A stretch of DNA of 64,000 nt from Klebsiella aerogenes KCTC 2190 (GTDB lineage: Bacteria > Pseudomonadota > Gammaproteobacteria > Enterobacterales > Enterobacteriaceae), in NCBI RefSeq assembly GCF_000215745.1, contig NC_015663.1, positions 2,728,001 through 2,792,000 on the forward strand. Direction: 5' to 3'. Shown piece by piece: positions 49,949-63,278 of this stretch (position 1 is the stretch's first letter; each line of letters opens with the position of its first letter). The notes beneath the pieces were generated by a model. The model was not told the origin of the DNA. It saw nothing but the letters and a program-made list of their open reading frames with translations, and did no database searches. Position numbers and translations under genes: made by a program.

Positions 49949-50476
49949 TTAGCGCGTTAAACGCGCCAGTACGTTTTCAATATTTTCCAGCGCATCGCGA
50001 CAGCGGGCCAGGCGCCCGGCATAGGCCTCGACCTCTTTCGTTAGCCGTTGCTGTTCGGCAAGGGTAGTTGCCGACGCCAGCTGACGTTGGCGATCGTTGC
50101 GCATTGCCAGCAGGCGGCGCTCATACTCCTGGTGCTGCAGGCGGCGGCGTTGCCAGCGGTTTAGCGTCGGCGAGGCGCTATCCCAGCGGCGTAACGACCA
50201 GGTCGCCGTCTCACGGCTAATGGCGGCAATCTGCGCCACCAGCCGCTCGGCGAGCCAGGCGACCTGGGGCAGATGCTGATGCTCAACGGCATGCTGGAGC
50301 TCGGCGAGATTATGCTGTGCTTCGTCGAGATACGCCTGCATCTGGGTGTCGCGGGTACGGAACAGCTGGCGGTCGAAACGCGGGCTCAACGTAGCGTGGC
50401 TGGACAGTGGCGCCACCTGAAGCGCCAGTTCAGCCAACTGATTTTTCAGCGTTTGTAAAAGCCGGGTTGTTTTCAA
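49949..50476 (-). CDS. priC: Primosomal replication protein PriC
   Basis: PriC helps reload the DnaB helicase at stalled forks in a PriA-independent restart pathway and binds SSB. The product is 175 residues from a TTG start at 50476, which follows GGAGGAG and matches the E. coli length exactly. An in-frame ATG 9 codons upstream has no ribosome site. The sequence is helical and Arg/Gln rich (HLPQVAWLAERLVAQIAAISRE, then RRWDSASPTLNRWQRRRLQHQ). The extra variability seen relative to E. coli is common in PriC. Confidence 0.92.
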   Translation of the reverse strand: MKTTRLLQTLKNQLAELALQVAPLSSHATLSPRFDRQLFRTRDTQMQAYLDEAQHNLAELQHAVEHQHLPQVAWLAERLVAQIAAISRETATWSLRRWDSASPTLNRWQRRRLQHQEYERRLLAMRNDRQRQLASATTLAEQQRLTKEVEAYAGRLARCRDALENIENVLARLTR

Positions 50477-50545
50477 ATAACTCCTCCATTCCCTACTCAG
50501 CAACTGTGCTACAGTAGCGACATCTGCTTGATAACGATTCGCATT

Positions 50546-50923
50546 ATGCCACGTATTATTTTAATCATCATTGGCTGGCTGGCGGTAGTGCTGGGGACGC
50601 TGGGCGTCTTCTTACCGCTGTTACCGACAACGCCATTTATCCTGCTCGCCGCATGGTGTTTTGCCCGCTCGTCGCCGCGCTTTCACCACTGGCTGCTGTA
50701 TCGCTCGTGGTTTGGCGGCTATCTTCGCCACTGGCAGCAGTACCGGGCGATGCCGCCGGGGGCCAAGCCGCGAGCCATTATCATGATTTTACTGACCTTT
50801 GCCATTTCTCTGTGGCTGGTTAAGCTTATGTGGGTGCGCATCCTGCTGCTGGCGATCCTCGCCTGCCTGCTGATATTTATGTGGCGCATTCCGGTGGTTG
50901 ACGCAAAGCAACAAAAGCACTGA
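50546..50923 (+). CDS. ybaN: DUF454 inner-membrane protein YbaN
   Basis: A 125-residue membrane protein, the same length as E. coli YbaN. Helices lie at about residues 3-35 (IILIIIGWLAVVLGTLGVFLPLLPTTPFILLAAW, one long hydrophobic stretch) and 75-112. The family motif is LPTTPFILLAAWCFARSSPRFH. Its function is unknown. ATG 50546 was chosen over an upstream ATA/ATG-type frame because it restores the family length. It is divergent from priC and co-directional with apt. Confidence 0.9.
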   Translation: MPRIILIIIGWLAVVLGTLGVFLPLLPTTPFILLAAWCFARSSPRFHHWLLYRSWFGGYLRHWQQYRAMPPGAKPRAIIMILLTFAISLWLVKLMWVRILLLAILACLLIFMWRIPVVDAKQQKH

Positions 50924-51073
50924 TGCGCAATAATGCCTGTTGCAATTGTTGGCGACAGCCAGTAAATTCTGGCGTTTTCGAGCGCGGGTAAGCCTGGTCA
51001 AAGGTTAAACAAATGTTTCTTTGGCCCATTTTGCACGCCCGTGGGTAACACCGTTTCAATCAGGCATAAACTT

Positions 51074-51625
51074 ATGACCGCAACTGCACAGCAGCTTGAA
51101 TATCTGAAGAACAGCATCCAAAGCGTCCAGGATTATCCGAAACCGGGCATCCTTTTCCGCGATGTCACCAGCTTGCTGGAAGACCCTAAAGCCTATGCGC
51201 TTAGCATTGAACTGCTGACCGAGCGTTATAAAGACGCCGGCATCACCAAAGTGGTGGGGACCGAAGCGCGTGGTTTTCTGTTCGGCGCCCCGGTTGCGTT
51301 GGCGCTGGGCGTTGGCTTTGTTCCGGTTCGTAAGCCGCGCAAGTTGCCGCGCGAAACCATCGCCGAAAGCTATGAGCTTGAATATGGCACCGATCAGCTG
51401 GAAATCCACGTTGATGCCATTAAAGAAGGCGATAAAGTGCTGGTCGTTGACGACCTGCTGGCGACCGGCGGCACCATTGACGCCACCGTGAAGCTGATTC
51501 GTCGCCTGGGCGGCGAAGTTCACGATGCCGCTTTTATTATCAATCTGTTCGATCTGGGCGGTGAACAGCGCCTGGAAAAACTGGGCATCAATTGCTTTAG
51601 CCTGGTGCCTTTCCCGGGCCACTAA
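51074..51625 (+). CDS. apt: Adenine phosphoribosyltransferase
   Basis: Apt makes AMP from adenine and PRPP in purine salvage. The product is 183 residues, exactly the E. coli length. The PRPP-binding motif is [13 protein letters not shown] and the family lead is [19 protein letters not shown]. The ATG 51074 ([15 protein letters not shown]) matches the family; an 11-codon upstream extension was rejected. It is followed by dnaX after 92 bp, as in E. coli. Confidence 0.97.
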   Translation: MTATAQQLEYLKNSIQSVQDYPKPGILFRDVTSLLEDPKAYALSIELLTERYKDAGITKVVGTEARGFLFGAPVALALGVGFVPVRKPRKLPRETIAESYELEYGTDQLEIHVDAIKEGDKVLVVDDLLATGGTIDATVKLIRRLGGEVHDAAFIINLFDLGGEQRLEKLGINCFSLVPFPGH

Positions 51626-51717
51626 GCAAATCCCGACACATAGCCTCGCCGATCCGGCGGGGCTGTGATAGCATTACCCCCTCGTGAATTCACCTTCCAG
51701 CGTTTCAGAGCCAGCCC

Positions 51718-54013
<2,296 letters not shown>

Positions 54014-54014
<1 letters not shown>

Positions 54015-54619
54015 TGCAAACCAGCCCGCTGTTAACTCAGCTTATGGAAGCGCTGCGCTGTCTGCCGGGCGTTGGCCCGAAGTCGGCGCAGCGCATGGCG
54101 TTTACGCTGCTGCAGCGCGATCGCAGCGGCGGTATGCGTCTGGCGCAGGCGCTAACGCGCGCGATGTCGGAAATCGGCCACTGCGCCGATTGCCGCACCT
54201 TCACCGAGCAGGAGGTGTGCAATATTTGCAGCAACCCGCGTCGCCAGGAAAACGGTCAGATCTGCGTGGTGGAGAGTCCAGCGGACATTTACGCCATTGA
54301 GCAGACCGGGCAGTATTCCGGCCGCTACTTCGTGCTGATGGGCCACCTGTCGCCGCTTGACGGTATCGGGCCGGATGACATCGGGCTTGACCGCCTCGAG
54401 CAGCGCCTCGAAGCCGAGTCAATCAGCGAGTTGATCCTCGCAACCAACCCAACGGTTGAAGGCGAGGCGACGGCCAACTACATCGCTGAGCTCTGCGCGC
54501 AGTATGGCGTTGACGCCAGCCGCATCGCCCACGGCGTACCGGTTGGCGGCGAGCTGGAAATGGTCGACGGCACCACGTTGTCGCACTCACTGGCCGGGCG
54601 CCACAAGATTATTTTCTGA
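54014..54619 (+). CDS. recR: Recombination mediator protein RecR
   Basis: RecR works with RecO and RecF to load RecA on gapped DNA. The product is 201 residues, as in E. coli. It has an N-terminal helix-hairpin-helix ([21 protein letters not shown]). A four-Cys zinc finger follows ([19 protein letters not shown]), then a Toprim domain ([32 protein letters not shown] in outline). The start codon overlaps the ybaB stop by 1 bp. The stop is followed by the htpG heat-shock promoter. Confidence 0.97.
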
Positions 54620-54648
54620 ACAAATGGAGGCGGCGTTCGCTGCCTCCG

Positions 54649-54675
54649 CTTGAAATTTCCCGCACCTATCCCCAT
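54649..54675 (+). promoter_or_regulatory. Sigma-32 heat-shock promoter of htpG
   Basis: CTTGAA (54649-54654), a 15-bp spacer and CCCCAT (54670-54675) match the RpoH consensus, about 60 bp before the htpG start. Confidence 0.88.
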
Positions 54676-54733
54676 CTCCTCCCCAACACGTTATTTCCAT
54701 TAATAATAAATGGCATTGTTGAGGTCGACTTAC

Positions 54734-56608
54734 ATGAAAGGACAAGAAACCCGTGGTTTCCAGTCAGAAGTGAAACAGCTTCTGCACCTGATGATCCATT
54801 CTCTTTATTCCAACAAAGAAATCTTCCTGCGCGAGCTCATCTCCAACGCCTCGGATGCGGCGGATAAGCTGCGTTTCCGCGCGTTGTCCCAGCCGGATCT
54901 GTATGAAGGCGACGGCGAGCTGCGCGTACGCGTATCGTTTGATAAAGACAACCGCACGCTGACCATCGCTGATAATGGCATCGGGATGAACCGCGACGAG
55001 GTCATTGACCATCTCGGCACCATCGCCAAATCCGGCACCAAAGCGTTCCTCGAATCTATGGGTTCCGATCAGGCGAAAGATAGCCAGCTGATCGGCCAGT
55101 TCGGCGTCGGCTTCTATTCAGCCTTTATCGTTGCCGACAAAGTCACCGTGCGCACCCGCGCCGCGGGCGACAAGCCGGAAAACGGCGTGTTTTGGGAGTC
55201 CGCTGGCGAAGGCGAATATACTGTCGCCGATATCACTAAGGCCGATCGCGGAACCGAAATCACGTTGCATCTGCGTGAAGGCGAAGACGACTTCCTCAAC
55301 GACTGGCGCGTGCGTTCGATCATCAGTAAATATTCTGACCATATCGCGCTGCCGGTTGAGATTGAAAAACGCGAAGAAGTGGACGGCGAAACCGTTATTT
55401 CGTGGGAAAAAATCAACAAGGCGCAGGCGCTGTGGACCCGCAGCAAATCTGAAGTCAGCGACGACGAATACAAAGAGTTCTATAAGCATATTGCCCATGA
55501 TTTCAGCGATCCGCTGACCTGGAGCCACAACCGCGTCGAAGGTAAGCAGGAGTATACCAGCCTGCTGTATATTCCGTCGCAGGCGCCGTGGGATATGTGG
55601 AACCGCGATCATAAACACGGCCTGAAGCTGTATGTGCAGCGCGTCTTCATCATGGATGACGCCGAGCAGTTTATGCCGAACTACCTGCGTTTCGTGCGCG
55701 GCCTGATAGATTCCAACGATCTGCCGCTGAACGTGTCGCGTGAAATCCTGCAGGATAGCAACGTCACCCGTAATCTGCGCACCGCGCTGACCAAACGCGT
55801 GCTGCAGATGCTGGAAAAGCTGGCGAAAGACGACGCCGAAAAATATCAGACCTTCTGGAAACAGTTTGGCCTGGTGCTGAAAGAAGGCCCGGCGGAAGAT
55901 GCTTCCAACCAGCAAGCGATTGCTAAACTGCTGCGCTTCGCCACGACGCATACCGATTCTTCCGCGCAGACCGTGTCGCTGGAAGAGTACGTTTCGCGCA
56001 TGAAAGAAGGGCAGGAGAAGATTTATTACATCACCGCCGACAGCTATGCGGCGGCGAAGAGCAGCCCGCACCTCGAGCTGCTGCGTAAAAAAGGTATCGA
56101 AGTTCTGCTGCTGTCCGATCGCATTGACGAGTGGATGATGAGCTACCTGACCGAGTTCGACGGCAAGGCGTTCCAGTCGGTTGCCAAAGCCGACGAGTCG
56201 CTGGAGAAGCTGGCGGACGAAGTTGACGAATCCACCAAAGAAGCCGAAAAAGCGCTGGAGCCGTTCGTTGAGCGTGTTAAGGGCCTGCTGGGTGAGCGCG
56301 TGAAAGAGGTGCGTCTGACGCATCGTCTGACCGACACTCCGGCGATTGTCACCACTGATGCCGACGAAATGAGCACCCAGATGGCGAAGCTGTTCGCCGC
56401 TGCCGGTCAGGCGGCGCCGGAAGTGAAATACATCTTCGAGCTGAACCCGGCGCATCCGCTGGTGAAACGCGCCGCCGATACCCAGAACGACGCGCAGTTT
56501 GGCGAGTGGGTCGAACTGCTGCTGGATCAGGCGCTGCTGGCGGAACGCGGTACGCTGGAGGATCCTAACCAGTTCATCCGCCGTATGAATCAGCTGCTGG
56601 CATCCTGA
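54734..56608 (+). CDS. htpG: HtpG, Hsp90-family chaperone
   Basis: HtpG is the bacterial Hsp90, a dimeric ATP-dependent chaperone of the cytoplasm that works with DnaK. The product is 624 residues, exactly the E. coli length. The GHKL ATPase domain has [21 protein letters not shown] and [11 protein letters not shown]. The middle domain carries the catalytic Arg region ([11 protein letters not shown]), and the C-terminal dimerisation domain completes the protein. The start ATG 54734 ([12 protein letters not shown]) is conserved; an 8-codon extension was rejected. Confidence 0.98.
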   Translation: MKGQETRGFQSEVKQLLHLMIHSLYSNKEIFLRELISNASDAADKLRFRALSQPDLYEGDGELRVRVSFDKDNRTLTIADNGIGMNRDEVIDHLGTIAKSGTKAFLESMGSDQAKDSQLIGQFGVGFYSAFIVADKVTVRTRAAGDKPENGVFWESAGEGEYTVADITKADRGTEITLHLREGEDDFLNDWRVRSIISKYSDHIALPVEIEKREEVDGETVISWEKINKAQALWTRSKSEVSDDEYKEFYKHIAHDFSDPLTWSHNRVEGKQEYTSLLYIPSQAPWDMWNRDHKHGLKLYVQRVFIMDDAEQFMPNYLRFVRGLIDSNDLPLNVSREILQDSNVTRNLRTALTKRVLQMLEKLAKDDAEKYQTFWKQFGLVLKEGPAEDASNQQAIAKLLRFATTHTDSSAQTVSLEEYVSRMKEGQEKIYYITADSYAAAKSSPHLELLRKKGIEVLLLSDRIDEWMMSYLTEFDGKAFQSVAKADESLEKLADEVDESTKEAEKALEPFVERVKGLLGERVKEVRLTHRLTDTPAIVTTDADEMSTQMAKLFAAAGQAAPEVKYIFELNPAHPLVKRAADTQNDAQFGEWVELLLDQALLAERGTLEDPNQFIRRMNQLLAS

Positions 56609-56623
56609 CGCGAACCTGAATGA

Positions 56624-56655
56624 GTAGCCCGGCCGAGCGACGCGACGCCGGGAAC
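56624..56655. repeat. REP-like element after htpG
   Basis: GTAGCCCGGCCGAGCGACGC followed by GACGCCGGGAAC forms a REP-type hairpin (CCCGGC / GCCGGG). It resembles the units near queC and is common in intergenic DNA of enterobacteria. Confidence 0.65.
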
Positions 56656-56660
56656 GGAAT

Positions 56661-56700
56661 AAATGCCCCGTCTGAGTGATTTGCTCATACGGGGCATTTC
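56661..56700 (+). terminator. Terminator of htpG
   Basis: AAATGCCCCGT pairs with ACGGGGCATTT around a loop that can itself fold (TGAG / CTCA). The T-run is short, so termination may be partial. Confidence 0.65.
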
Positions 56701-56798
56701 ACATTAGATTGCATAAAATATCTGACCATTAACCGTTTCAGCCGCACCGCCTTCCTTGAGCCATGGCCGTTCTGGTGGTATGGTTTAGCGTTTTTTGA

Positions 56799-57476
<678 letters not shown>

Positions 57477-57485
57477 TTAAGCCCT

Positions 57486-57513
57486 TTCTCATCCTGCTGC
57501 GGCAGGATGAGAA
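57486..57513. terminator. Hairpin downstream of adk
   Basis: TTCTCATCCTGC pairs perfectly with GCAGGATGAGAA around TGCG, 9 bp after the adk stop. It lacks a downstream T-run, so it may be a stabilising or Rho-assisted structure. Confidence 0.6.
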
Positions 57514-57604
57514 CACCTCTCATTTCTACCTTTTGCTATGATTGGTTCCGTTTAACGCCATTTACGCTACAATTGTCAGCGATTCAAATGGTTAAGAGGC
57601 GGTA

Positions 57605-58567
57605 ATGCATCAGACGAAAACAGGTATTTTGCTAGCCAATTTAGGTACTCCCGATGCGCCCACGCCCGATGCGGTAAAGCGCTATCTGCGACAATTTCTT
57701 AGCGACAAACGGGTAGTGGATACGCCTCGTCTGCTGTGGTGGCCGCTACTGCGCGGCATCATACTGCCGATTCGCGCTCCCCGCGTGGCGAAGCTCTATC
57801 AGTCTGTGTGGATGGCGGAAGGCTCGCCGTTGATGGTGTATAGCCGGCAACAGCAACAGGCGCTGGCAGCCAGGCTACCCGATGTTCCAGTAGCGCTGGG
57901 GATGAGCTATGGCTCGCCGTCGCTGGCAAGCGCGGTCGATGAGCTATTGGCCCAGGACGTTGACCATATCGTGGTATTGCCGCTGTATCCGCAATATTCG
58001 TGTTCTACCGTGGCGGCGGTATGGGATGAACTGGCGCGGATCCTCGCGAAAAAGCGCGCCATTCCGGGCGTTTCGTTTATCCGCGACTATGCCGACGACG
58101 CTGACTATATCCACGCGCTGGCGGCCAGCGTACGCGCTTCGTTCGCCGTTCACGGCGAACCGGATGTGCTGCTGCTCTCCTATCACGGTATTCCGCAACG
58201 CTACGCCCATGAGGGCGATGATTACCCGCAGCGCTGCCGGGTAACGACTCGCGAGCTGGTTTCAGTGCTCGGGCTGCCGCCGGAGCGGGTGATGATGACC
58301 TTCCAGTCGCGCTTTGGTCGCGAACCCTGGTTGACGCCATATACCGACGAAACGCTAAAAATGCTTGGCGAGAAGGGCACACAGCACGTACAGGTTATCT
58401 GTCCGGGCTTCTCCGCCGACTGTCTGGAAACGCTGGAAGAAATCGCGGTGCAGAACCGGGAGATTTTCCTTGAGGCCGGCGGTAAGCAATATGAGTATAT
58501 TCCGGCGCTTAATGCCGATCCTGCACATATTGAGATGATGGTGAACCTGACCGCGTCGTATCGCTGA
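57605..58567 (+). CDS. hemH: Ferrochelatase
   Basis: HemH inserts Fe(II) into protoporphyrin IX, the last step of haem synthesis. The product is 320 residues, as in E. coli. Family landmarks are [14 protein letters not shown] at the N-terminus, [17 protein letters not shown] with the active-site His, and [15 protein letters not shown] holding the catalytic Glu in the last segment. The ATG 57605 follows AAGAGGCGGTA. E. coli has aes on the other strand after hemH; here gsk follows directly. Confidence 0.97.
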   Translation: MHQTKTGILLANLGTPDAPTPDAVKRYLRQFLSDKRVVDTPRLLWWPLLRGIILPIRAPRVAKLYQSVWMAEGSPLMVYSRQQQQALAARLPDVPVALGMSYGSPSLASAVDELLAQDVDHIVVLPLYPQYSCSTVAAVWDELARILAKKRAIPGVSFIRDYADDADYIHALAASVRASFAVHGEPDVLLLSYHGIPQRYAHEGDDYPQRCRVTTRELVSVLGLPPERVMMTFQSRFGREPWLTPYTDETLKMLGEKGTQHVQVICPGFSADCLETLEEIAVQNREIFLEAGGKQYEYIPALNADPAHIEMMVNLTASYR

Positions 58568-58630
58568 TCGCGCGCGTGGCGGGGAATATGCTACTATTCC
58601 CCGCTTGTTCCCTGTCATTAAATCGCCACT

Positions 58631-59935
58631 ATGAAATTTCCCGGTAAACGCAAATCTAAACACTATTTCCCCGTTAGCGCTCGCGATCCGCTGCTGCAAC
58701 AAATTCAGCCAGAAAATGAGTCCAACGTCTCCTGGGTGGTTGGCATCGACCAGACGCTGGTGGATATCGAAGCGAAAGTGGATGAGGCGTTTATCGTACG
58801 CTACGGCCTGAGCGCCGGTCATTCGCTGGTGATTGAAGATGATGTCGCCGAAGCGCTGTATCAGGAACTGGTACGCGACGGCCTGATCACCCATCAATTT
58901 GCCGGCGGCACCATTGGCAATACCATGCACAATTATTCGGTGCTGGCGGACGACCGCTCGGTGCTGCTCGGCGTGATGTGCAGCAACATCGAGATCGGCG
59001 GCTACGCTTATCGCTACTTGTGCAATACCTCCAGCCGTACTGATCTGAACTACCTGCAGGGCGTTGATGGCGCCATTGGCCGCTGTTTTACGCTGATTAG
59101 CGATAGCGGCGAACGTACCTTTGCCATCAGTCCTGGTCACATGAACAAGCTGCGTCCGGAAAGCATTCCGGAAGAGGTGATTGCCGGCGCTTCCGCGCTG
59201 GTGCTGACCTCCTACCTCGTGCGCTGTAAGCCGGGCGAGCCGATGCCGGACGCGACGATGAAAGCCATTGAGTATGCCAAAAAGCATGATGTGCCGGTGG
59301 TGCTGACGTTGGGAACGAAATACGTGATTGCTGACAACCCGCAATGGTGGCAGCAGTTCCTCAAGGAACACGTTTCGATTCTGGCGATGAATGAAGAAGA
59401 AGCGGAAGCGCTGACCGGTATCGCCGATCCGCTCACCGCGGCGGATAAAGCGCTGGACTGGGTCGACCTGGTGCTATGTACCGCAGGACCGGCGGGTCTC
59501 TATATGGCGAGCTTCACCGAAGAGGAAGCGAAGCGTAAAACGCAGCATCCGCTCCTGCCGGGGGCGATTGCCGAGTTCAACCAGTATGAATTCAGCCGCG
59601 CGATGCGCCATCAGGATTGCGTTAATCCGCTGCGTATCTATTCGCACATCGCGCCTTATATGGGCGGCCCGGAGAAGATCATGAACACCAACGGCGCAGG
59701 CGACGGCGCGCTGGCGGCGTTGTTGCATGATATCACCGCCAATAACTACCATCGTAATAACGTGCCGAATTCCAGCAAACATAAATGCAAATGGCTGACC
59801 TACTCATCGCTGGCGCAGGTGTGCAAATACGCCAACCGCGTCAGCTATCAGGTGCTGAATCAGCATTCGCCGCGTTTAACCCGCGGCCTGCCGGAGCGGG
59901 AAGATAGTCTGGAAGAGGCCTACTGGGACCGTTAA
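58631..59935 (+). CDS. gsk: Inosine-guanosine kinase
   Basis: Gsk phosphorylates inosine and guanosine for purine salvage and belongs to the PfkB/ribokinase family. The product is 434 residues, as in E. coli. The PfkB signature and catalytic Asp lie in MNTNGAGDGALAALLHD, and the nucleoside-binding region includes GGTIGNTMHNYSVL. The start ATG 58631 (MKFPGKRKSKHYFPV) follows AAATCGCCACT, a weak ribosome site. It is convergent with ybaL. Confidence 0.97.
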   Translation: MKFPGKRKSKHYFPVSARDPLLQQIQPENESNVSWVVGIDQTLVDIEAKVDEAFIVRYGLSAGHSLVIEDDVAEALYQELVRDGLITHQFAGGTIGNTMHNYSVLADDRSVLLGVMCSNIEIGGYAYRYLCNTSSRTDLNYLQGVDGAIGRCFTLISDSGERTFAISPGHMNKLRPESIPEEVIAGASALVLTSYLVRCKPGEPMPDATMKAIEYAKKHDVPVVLTLGTKYVIADNPQWWQQFLKEHVSILAMNEEEAEALTGIADPLTAADKALDWVDLVLCTAGPAGLYMASFTEEEAKRKTQHPLLPGAIAEFNQYEFSRAMRHQDCVNPLRIYSHIAPYMGGPEKIMNTNGAGDGALAALLHDITANNYHRNNVPNSSKHKCKWLTYSSLAQVCKYANRVSYQVLNQHSPRLTRGLPEREDSLEEAYWDR

Positions 59936-59951
59936 TCCCGTGGATAAGCGT

Positions 59952-59971
59952 ACGCCCCGCGAGCGGGGCGT
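59952..59971. terminator. Convergent terminator between gsk and ybaL
   Basis: ACGCCCCG pairs with CGGGGCGT around CGAG in the 40-bp gap between convergent genes. T-runs are absent, so it is a modest candidate. Confidence 0.6.
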
Positions 59972-59975
59972 CGGA

Positions 59976-61652
59976 TCAACCGGTAACAATCTCGCCAGCC
60001 GGCGGCGTTTCCAGCAGACGTAACATCGCCCGCGCGATTTCGCGTTCCCCCATCACCACCTGATTGGCTCCGCGTTCGGTAATATAATCGACCTCATCGT
60101 CGTAATGGGCGCGGGCGATAATCTCAATGTTCGGGCATTTTTCCCGCGCTGAGGCGACAATTTCACCGGCTTCATAGCCGTTAGGGATGGTCAGCAGCAG
60201 CCAGCGGGCGCAGTCGAGATGCGCCAGATTCATGATCTCTTCGTTGGCGGCATTGCCCAACACGGCGCTGATGCCGCGCTCACGCAGCTCATCCACGCGG
60301 GTGCGGGAGGTTTCAATCACCACCAGCGGGATCCCCTGGGCCATCAGTTTCTCGCCAAGCAGGCTGCCGACGCGGCCAAAGCCGACCAGCAGCGCATGGT
60401 TGCAGATATCCACCGGCACCTGTTTTTCGTCTTCCAGCACCTCTTCCAGCGTCTGCTCGTCAAGGGTTTCGGTTTTATCGAGATATTTTTCCAGCAGGGT
60501 AAACAGCACCGGGTTAAGCATAATCGAAATTATCGCCCCAGCCAGCACCAGGTTCTGCCCGGCCTGCGGCAGCAGATCCAGCGCCATGCCGAGACCGGCA
60601 AGAATAAAAGCGAACTCCCCGATTTGCGCCAGGCTGGCGGCGATGGTCAGGGCGGTACGCGGCGAGTGACCGAACATACGTACCAGGAAGAAAGCGGCGG
60701 CGGATTTACCAAAGATGATAATCGCCAGCGTCGCCAGCACCGCCAGCGGCTGTTCGACCAGGATCATCGGGTCAAATAGCATCCCGACGGAGACAAAGAA
60801 CAGCACCGCGAAGGCGTCGCGCAGCGGCAGCGTATCGTGAGCGGCGCGGTGGCTGAGTTCGGATTCGTTAAGCACCATCCCGGCGAAGAATGCGCCGAGG
60901 GCGAAGGAGACGTCGAACAGCTCAACGGCGCCGAAGGCGATGCCGAGCGCCAGCGCCAGTACCGACAGGGTAAATAGTTCGCGTGAGCCGGTTGCCGCGC
61001 TGCGCGACATGATCCACGGCACCAGACGGCGGCCCACCAGCATCATAATGGCGATAAAGGCGACGACTTTACCGATGGTAATGCCCATGTCGAGCGCCAG
61101 CGACGCCAGCCCAACATCGCCTTTTTCGACCATTCCGGCGATAGCGGGCAGCAGCACCAGCGTTAGTACCATCACTAAATCTTCAACGATCAGCCAGCCG
61201 ATGGCGATTTGCCCACGCTGGCTATCAATAAGCTGCCGTTCCTCCAGCGCGCGCAGCAGCACCACGGTACTGGCGGTGGAAAGACACAGGCCAAAAACGA
61301 TGCCGGTCATCAGCGACCAGCCGAGCAGGGAAGAGAGCGCCATCCCGAGCAGCGTCGCCACGGCTATCTGGGCGATGGCTCCGGGAATGGCTATCGACTT
61401 TACCGCCATGAGATCTTTCAGCGAAAAGTGCAGCCCGACGCCAAACATCAGCAAGATGACGCCAAGTTCGGCCAGTTCAGGCGCAAGCTTGGTATCCGCA
61501 ACAAAACCAGGAGTAAATGGACCGGCCAGCACGCCCGCTAATAAATATCCTACCAGTGGTGAAATACGTAGCTTATTGGCAATCATGCCGAGGATAAAGG
61601 CGAGCACAAGGCCGCCGACAATGGTGGTGATTAGCGGTGTTGCGTGATGCAT
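59976..61652 (-). CDS. ybaL: CPA2-family K+/H+ antiporter-like protein YbaL
   Basis: A 558-residue transporter, the same length as E. coli YbaL. Twelve or so membrane segments form the Na+/H+ exchanger domain (residues about 5-385), followed by a cytoplasmic TrkA-N/RCK domain with a nucleotide-binding GFGRVGSLLGEKLMAQG. It is related to KefB/KefC and probably exchanges K+ or Na+ for H+ under ligand control; the exact ion is not established. The ATG 61652 is followed by the typical MHHATPLITTIVGGLVLAF. It is divergent from nothing close; 235 bp of non-coding DNA separate it from fsr. Confidence 0.93.
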   Translation of the reverse strand: MHHATPLITTIVGGLVLAFILGMIANKLRISPLVGYLLAGVLAGPFTPGFVADTKLAPELAELGVILLMFGVGLHFSLKDLMAVKSIAIPGAIAQIAVATLLGMALSSLLGWSLMTGIVFGLCLSTASTVVLLRALEERQLIDSQRGQIAIGWLIVEDLVMVLTLVLLPAIAGMVEKGDVGLASLALDMGITIGKVVAFIAIMMLVGRRLVPWIMSRSAATGSRELFTLSVLALALGIAFGAVELFDVSFALGAFFAGMVLNESELSHRAAHDTLPLRDAFAVLFFVSVGMLFDPMILVEQPLAVLATLAIIIFGKSAAAFFLVRMFGHSPRTALTIAASLAQIGEFAFILAGLGMALDLLPQAGQNLVLAGAIISIMLNPVLFTLLEKYLDKTETLDEQTLEEVLEDEKQVPVDICNHALLVGFGRVGSLLGEKLMAQGIPLVVIETSRTRVDELRERGISAVLGNAANEEIMNLAHLDCARWLLLTIPNGYEAGEIVASAREKCPNIEIIARAHYDDEVDYITERGANQVVMGEREIARAMLRLLETPPAGEIVTG

Positions 61653-61853
61653 TCCGTCTCCTTGCGTGTGGTGAGCCGATCCATTTTCGCTACTTAAAGC
61701 AAAAAACCGATTAATAGTTTATGACACTTTTGCTCGTTTTGTTTATGAATAATTATTGAAATTTGCGAAAAATTGGAATTACGGCAGCAAAAAGCACAGA
61801 CAGGAAAATGGCGACAGGTCATGGCGGCGTAATGCTGATGGGATAAGGGGTTG

Positions 61854-61882
61854 TGGCGGCCAAACTTTCACTTTGGCCGCCA
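61854..61882. terminator. Hairpin downstream of fsr
   Basis: TGGCGGCCAAA pairs perfectly with TTTGGCCGCCA around a 7-base loop, 5 bp after the fsr stop on the minus strand. No T-run follows on that strand. It may be a Rho-independent-like stop of low strength or a 3' protective hairpin. Confidence 0.6.
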
Positions 61883-61887
61883 GATAC

Positions 61888-63108
61888 TCAGGCTTTTTGA
61901 TGGTTATTAGGCAGGAATATCGTCAGAATGCCGAGAAGCGGCAGGAAAGCACAGATTTTATAAACCAGATCGATGCTGGTATGGTCGGCTAACAACCCCA
62001 ACACCGCGGCGCCAAGGCCGCCCATGCCAAACGCGAAGCCGAAGAACAGGCCGGAAACCATACCGATTCTCCCCGGCAACAGCTCCTGGGCATAGACCAG
62101 GATAGCGGAAAAGGCTGATGCGAGGATAAAACCAATTATCACCGTCAGGATCCCGGTCCATTCCAGCGATGCGTACGGTAAAATAAGGGTAAATGGCGCC
62201 ACGCCGAGGATAGAGCCCCAAATTACATATTTACGACCTATCTTATCGCCAACAGGCCCGCCAATCACCGTTCCTGCAGCCACTGCAAACAGGAAGGCGA
62301 ACAAGTGAAGTTGGGCGTTTTGCACCGATAATCCGAATTTGTGTATCAGATAAAAGGTGTAATAGCTGCTAATGCTCGCCATGTAGAAGTATTTGGAGAA
62401 AATCAGCATTAACAGAATGCTGACGGCCAGGATGACCTTGTTACGCGGCAGCGGATTAACGATAACCGGCTTCGGTTTGCCTTTATTCATTCTGTGTTGC
62501 GCGGCATACCAGCGGCTGATTTGCGACAGCACGACGATCGCCAGCAGCGCGGCCAGCACGAACCAGGCGACGTTGCCTTTGCCGTAGGGGGCGATGATTA
62601 CCGCCGCCAGCAGCGGCCCCAGCGAGCTGCCGAAGTTGCCGCCAACCTGGAACAGTGATTGCGCCAGGCCGTGACGGCCGCCGGAAGCCATCCGCGCCAC
62701 GCGTGAGGACTCCGGATGGAAGACCGAAGAGCCAGTACCGACCAGCGCGGCGGCCAGCAGCACCATGCCGAAGCTGCCGGCCAGCGCTAACAGAATTAAG
62801 CCGCAGAGGGTGAAACACATCCCCACCGGTAATGACCACGGCATCGAGCGTTTATCGGTGATGTAACCAATCACCGGCTGGAATAGCGATGACGTCAGTT
62901 GGAAGGTGAGGGTGATCATGCCGATCTGCACGAAAGTTAACGAGAATTCCGCCTGCAGCAGCGGATAAATCGCCAGGATGAGCGACTGGATCATATCGTT
63001 TAGCAGATGGGAGAGGCTAATTGCTCCCAGAATGCCAAATGAGGTGCGCGCTTTTTGCGGCGGCGCGCCGGTACCGGGTAAGGACTGAGCGGATTGGTTG
63101 GTTGTCAT
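61888..63108 (-). CDS. fsr: Fosmidomycin resistance MFS exporter Fsr
   Basis: Fsr is a 12-helix MFS transporter; the E. coli protein gives fosmidomycin resistance when overexpressed. The product is 406 residues, as in E. coli. Landmarks are SLSHLLNDMIQSLILAIYPLLQ near the N-terminus and the motif GYITDKRSMPWSLPVGM. The ATG 63108 gives MTTNQSAQSLPGTGAPPQ. It is divergent from ushA across 170 bp. Confidence 0.95.
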   Translation of the reverse strand: MTTNQSAQSLPGTGAPPQKARTSFGILGAISLSHLLNDMIQSLILAIYPLLQAEFSLTFVQIGMITLTFQLTSSLFQPVIGYITDKRSMPWSLPVGMCFTLCGLILLALAGSFGMVLLAAALVGTGSSVFHPESSRVARMASGGRHGLAQSLFQVGGNFGSSLGPLLAAVIIAPYGKGNVAWFVLAALLAIVVLSQISRWYAAQHRMNKGKPKPVIVNPLPRNKVILAVSILLMLIFSKYFYMASISSYYTFYLIHKFGLSVQNAQLHLFAFLFAVAAGTVIGGPVGDKIGRKYVIWGSILGVAPFTLILPYASLEWTGILTVIIGFILASAFSAILVYAQELLPGRIGMVSGLFFGFAFGMGGLGAAVLGLLADHTSIDLVYKICAFLPLLGILTIFLPNNHQKA

Positions 63109-63278
63109 AGGTTCACTTCAGCGAGTTCTATTTGTTGTAGAGAATGCAGGTTGAATTATTATCCGACTAACATACCTGTCCCCAAGGTTTGAAGGAAGTC
63201 GCAATTCTGAAAACATATTTGTCAAAGCGGCTGACTCGCTATACTTTCGGCACTTGTTATTAAGTCAGGGAGTGAAAC

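Noticed and set aside
55118..56455. 445-residue open frame antisense to htpG
   Set aside because: Lies fully opposite a conserved highly expressed gene. Its His/Arg/Gln-rich composition is the typical shadow of biased codons.
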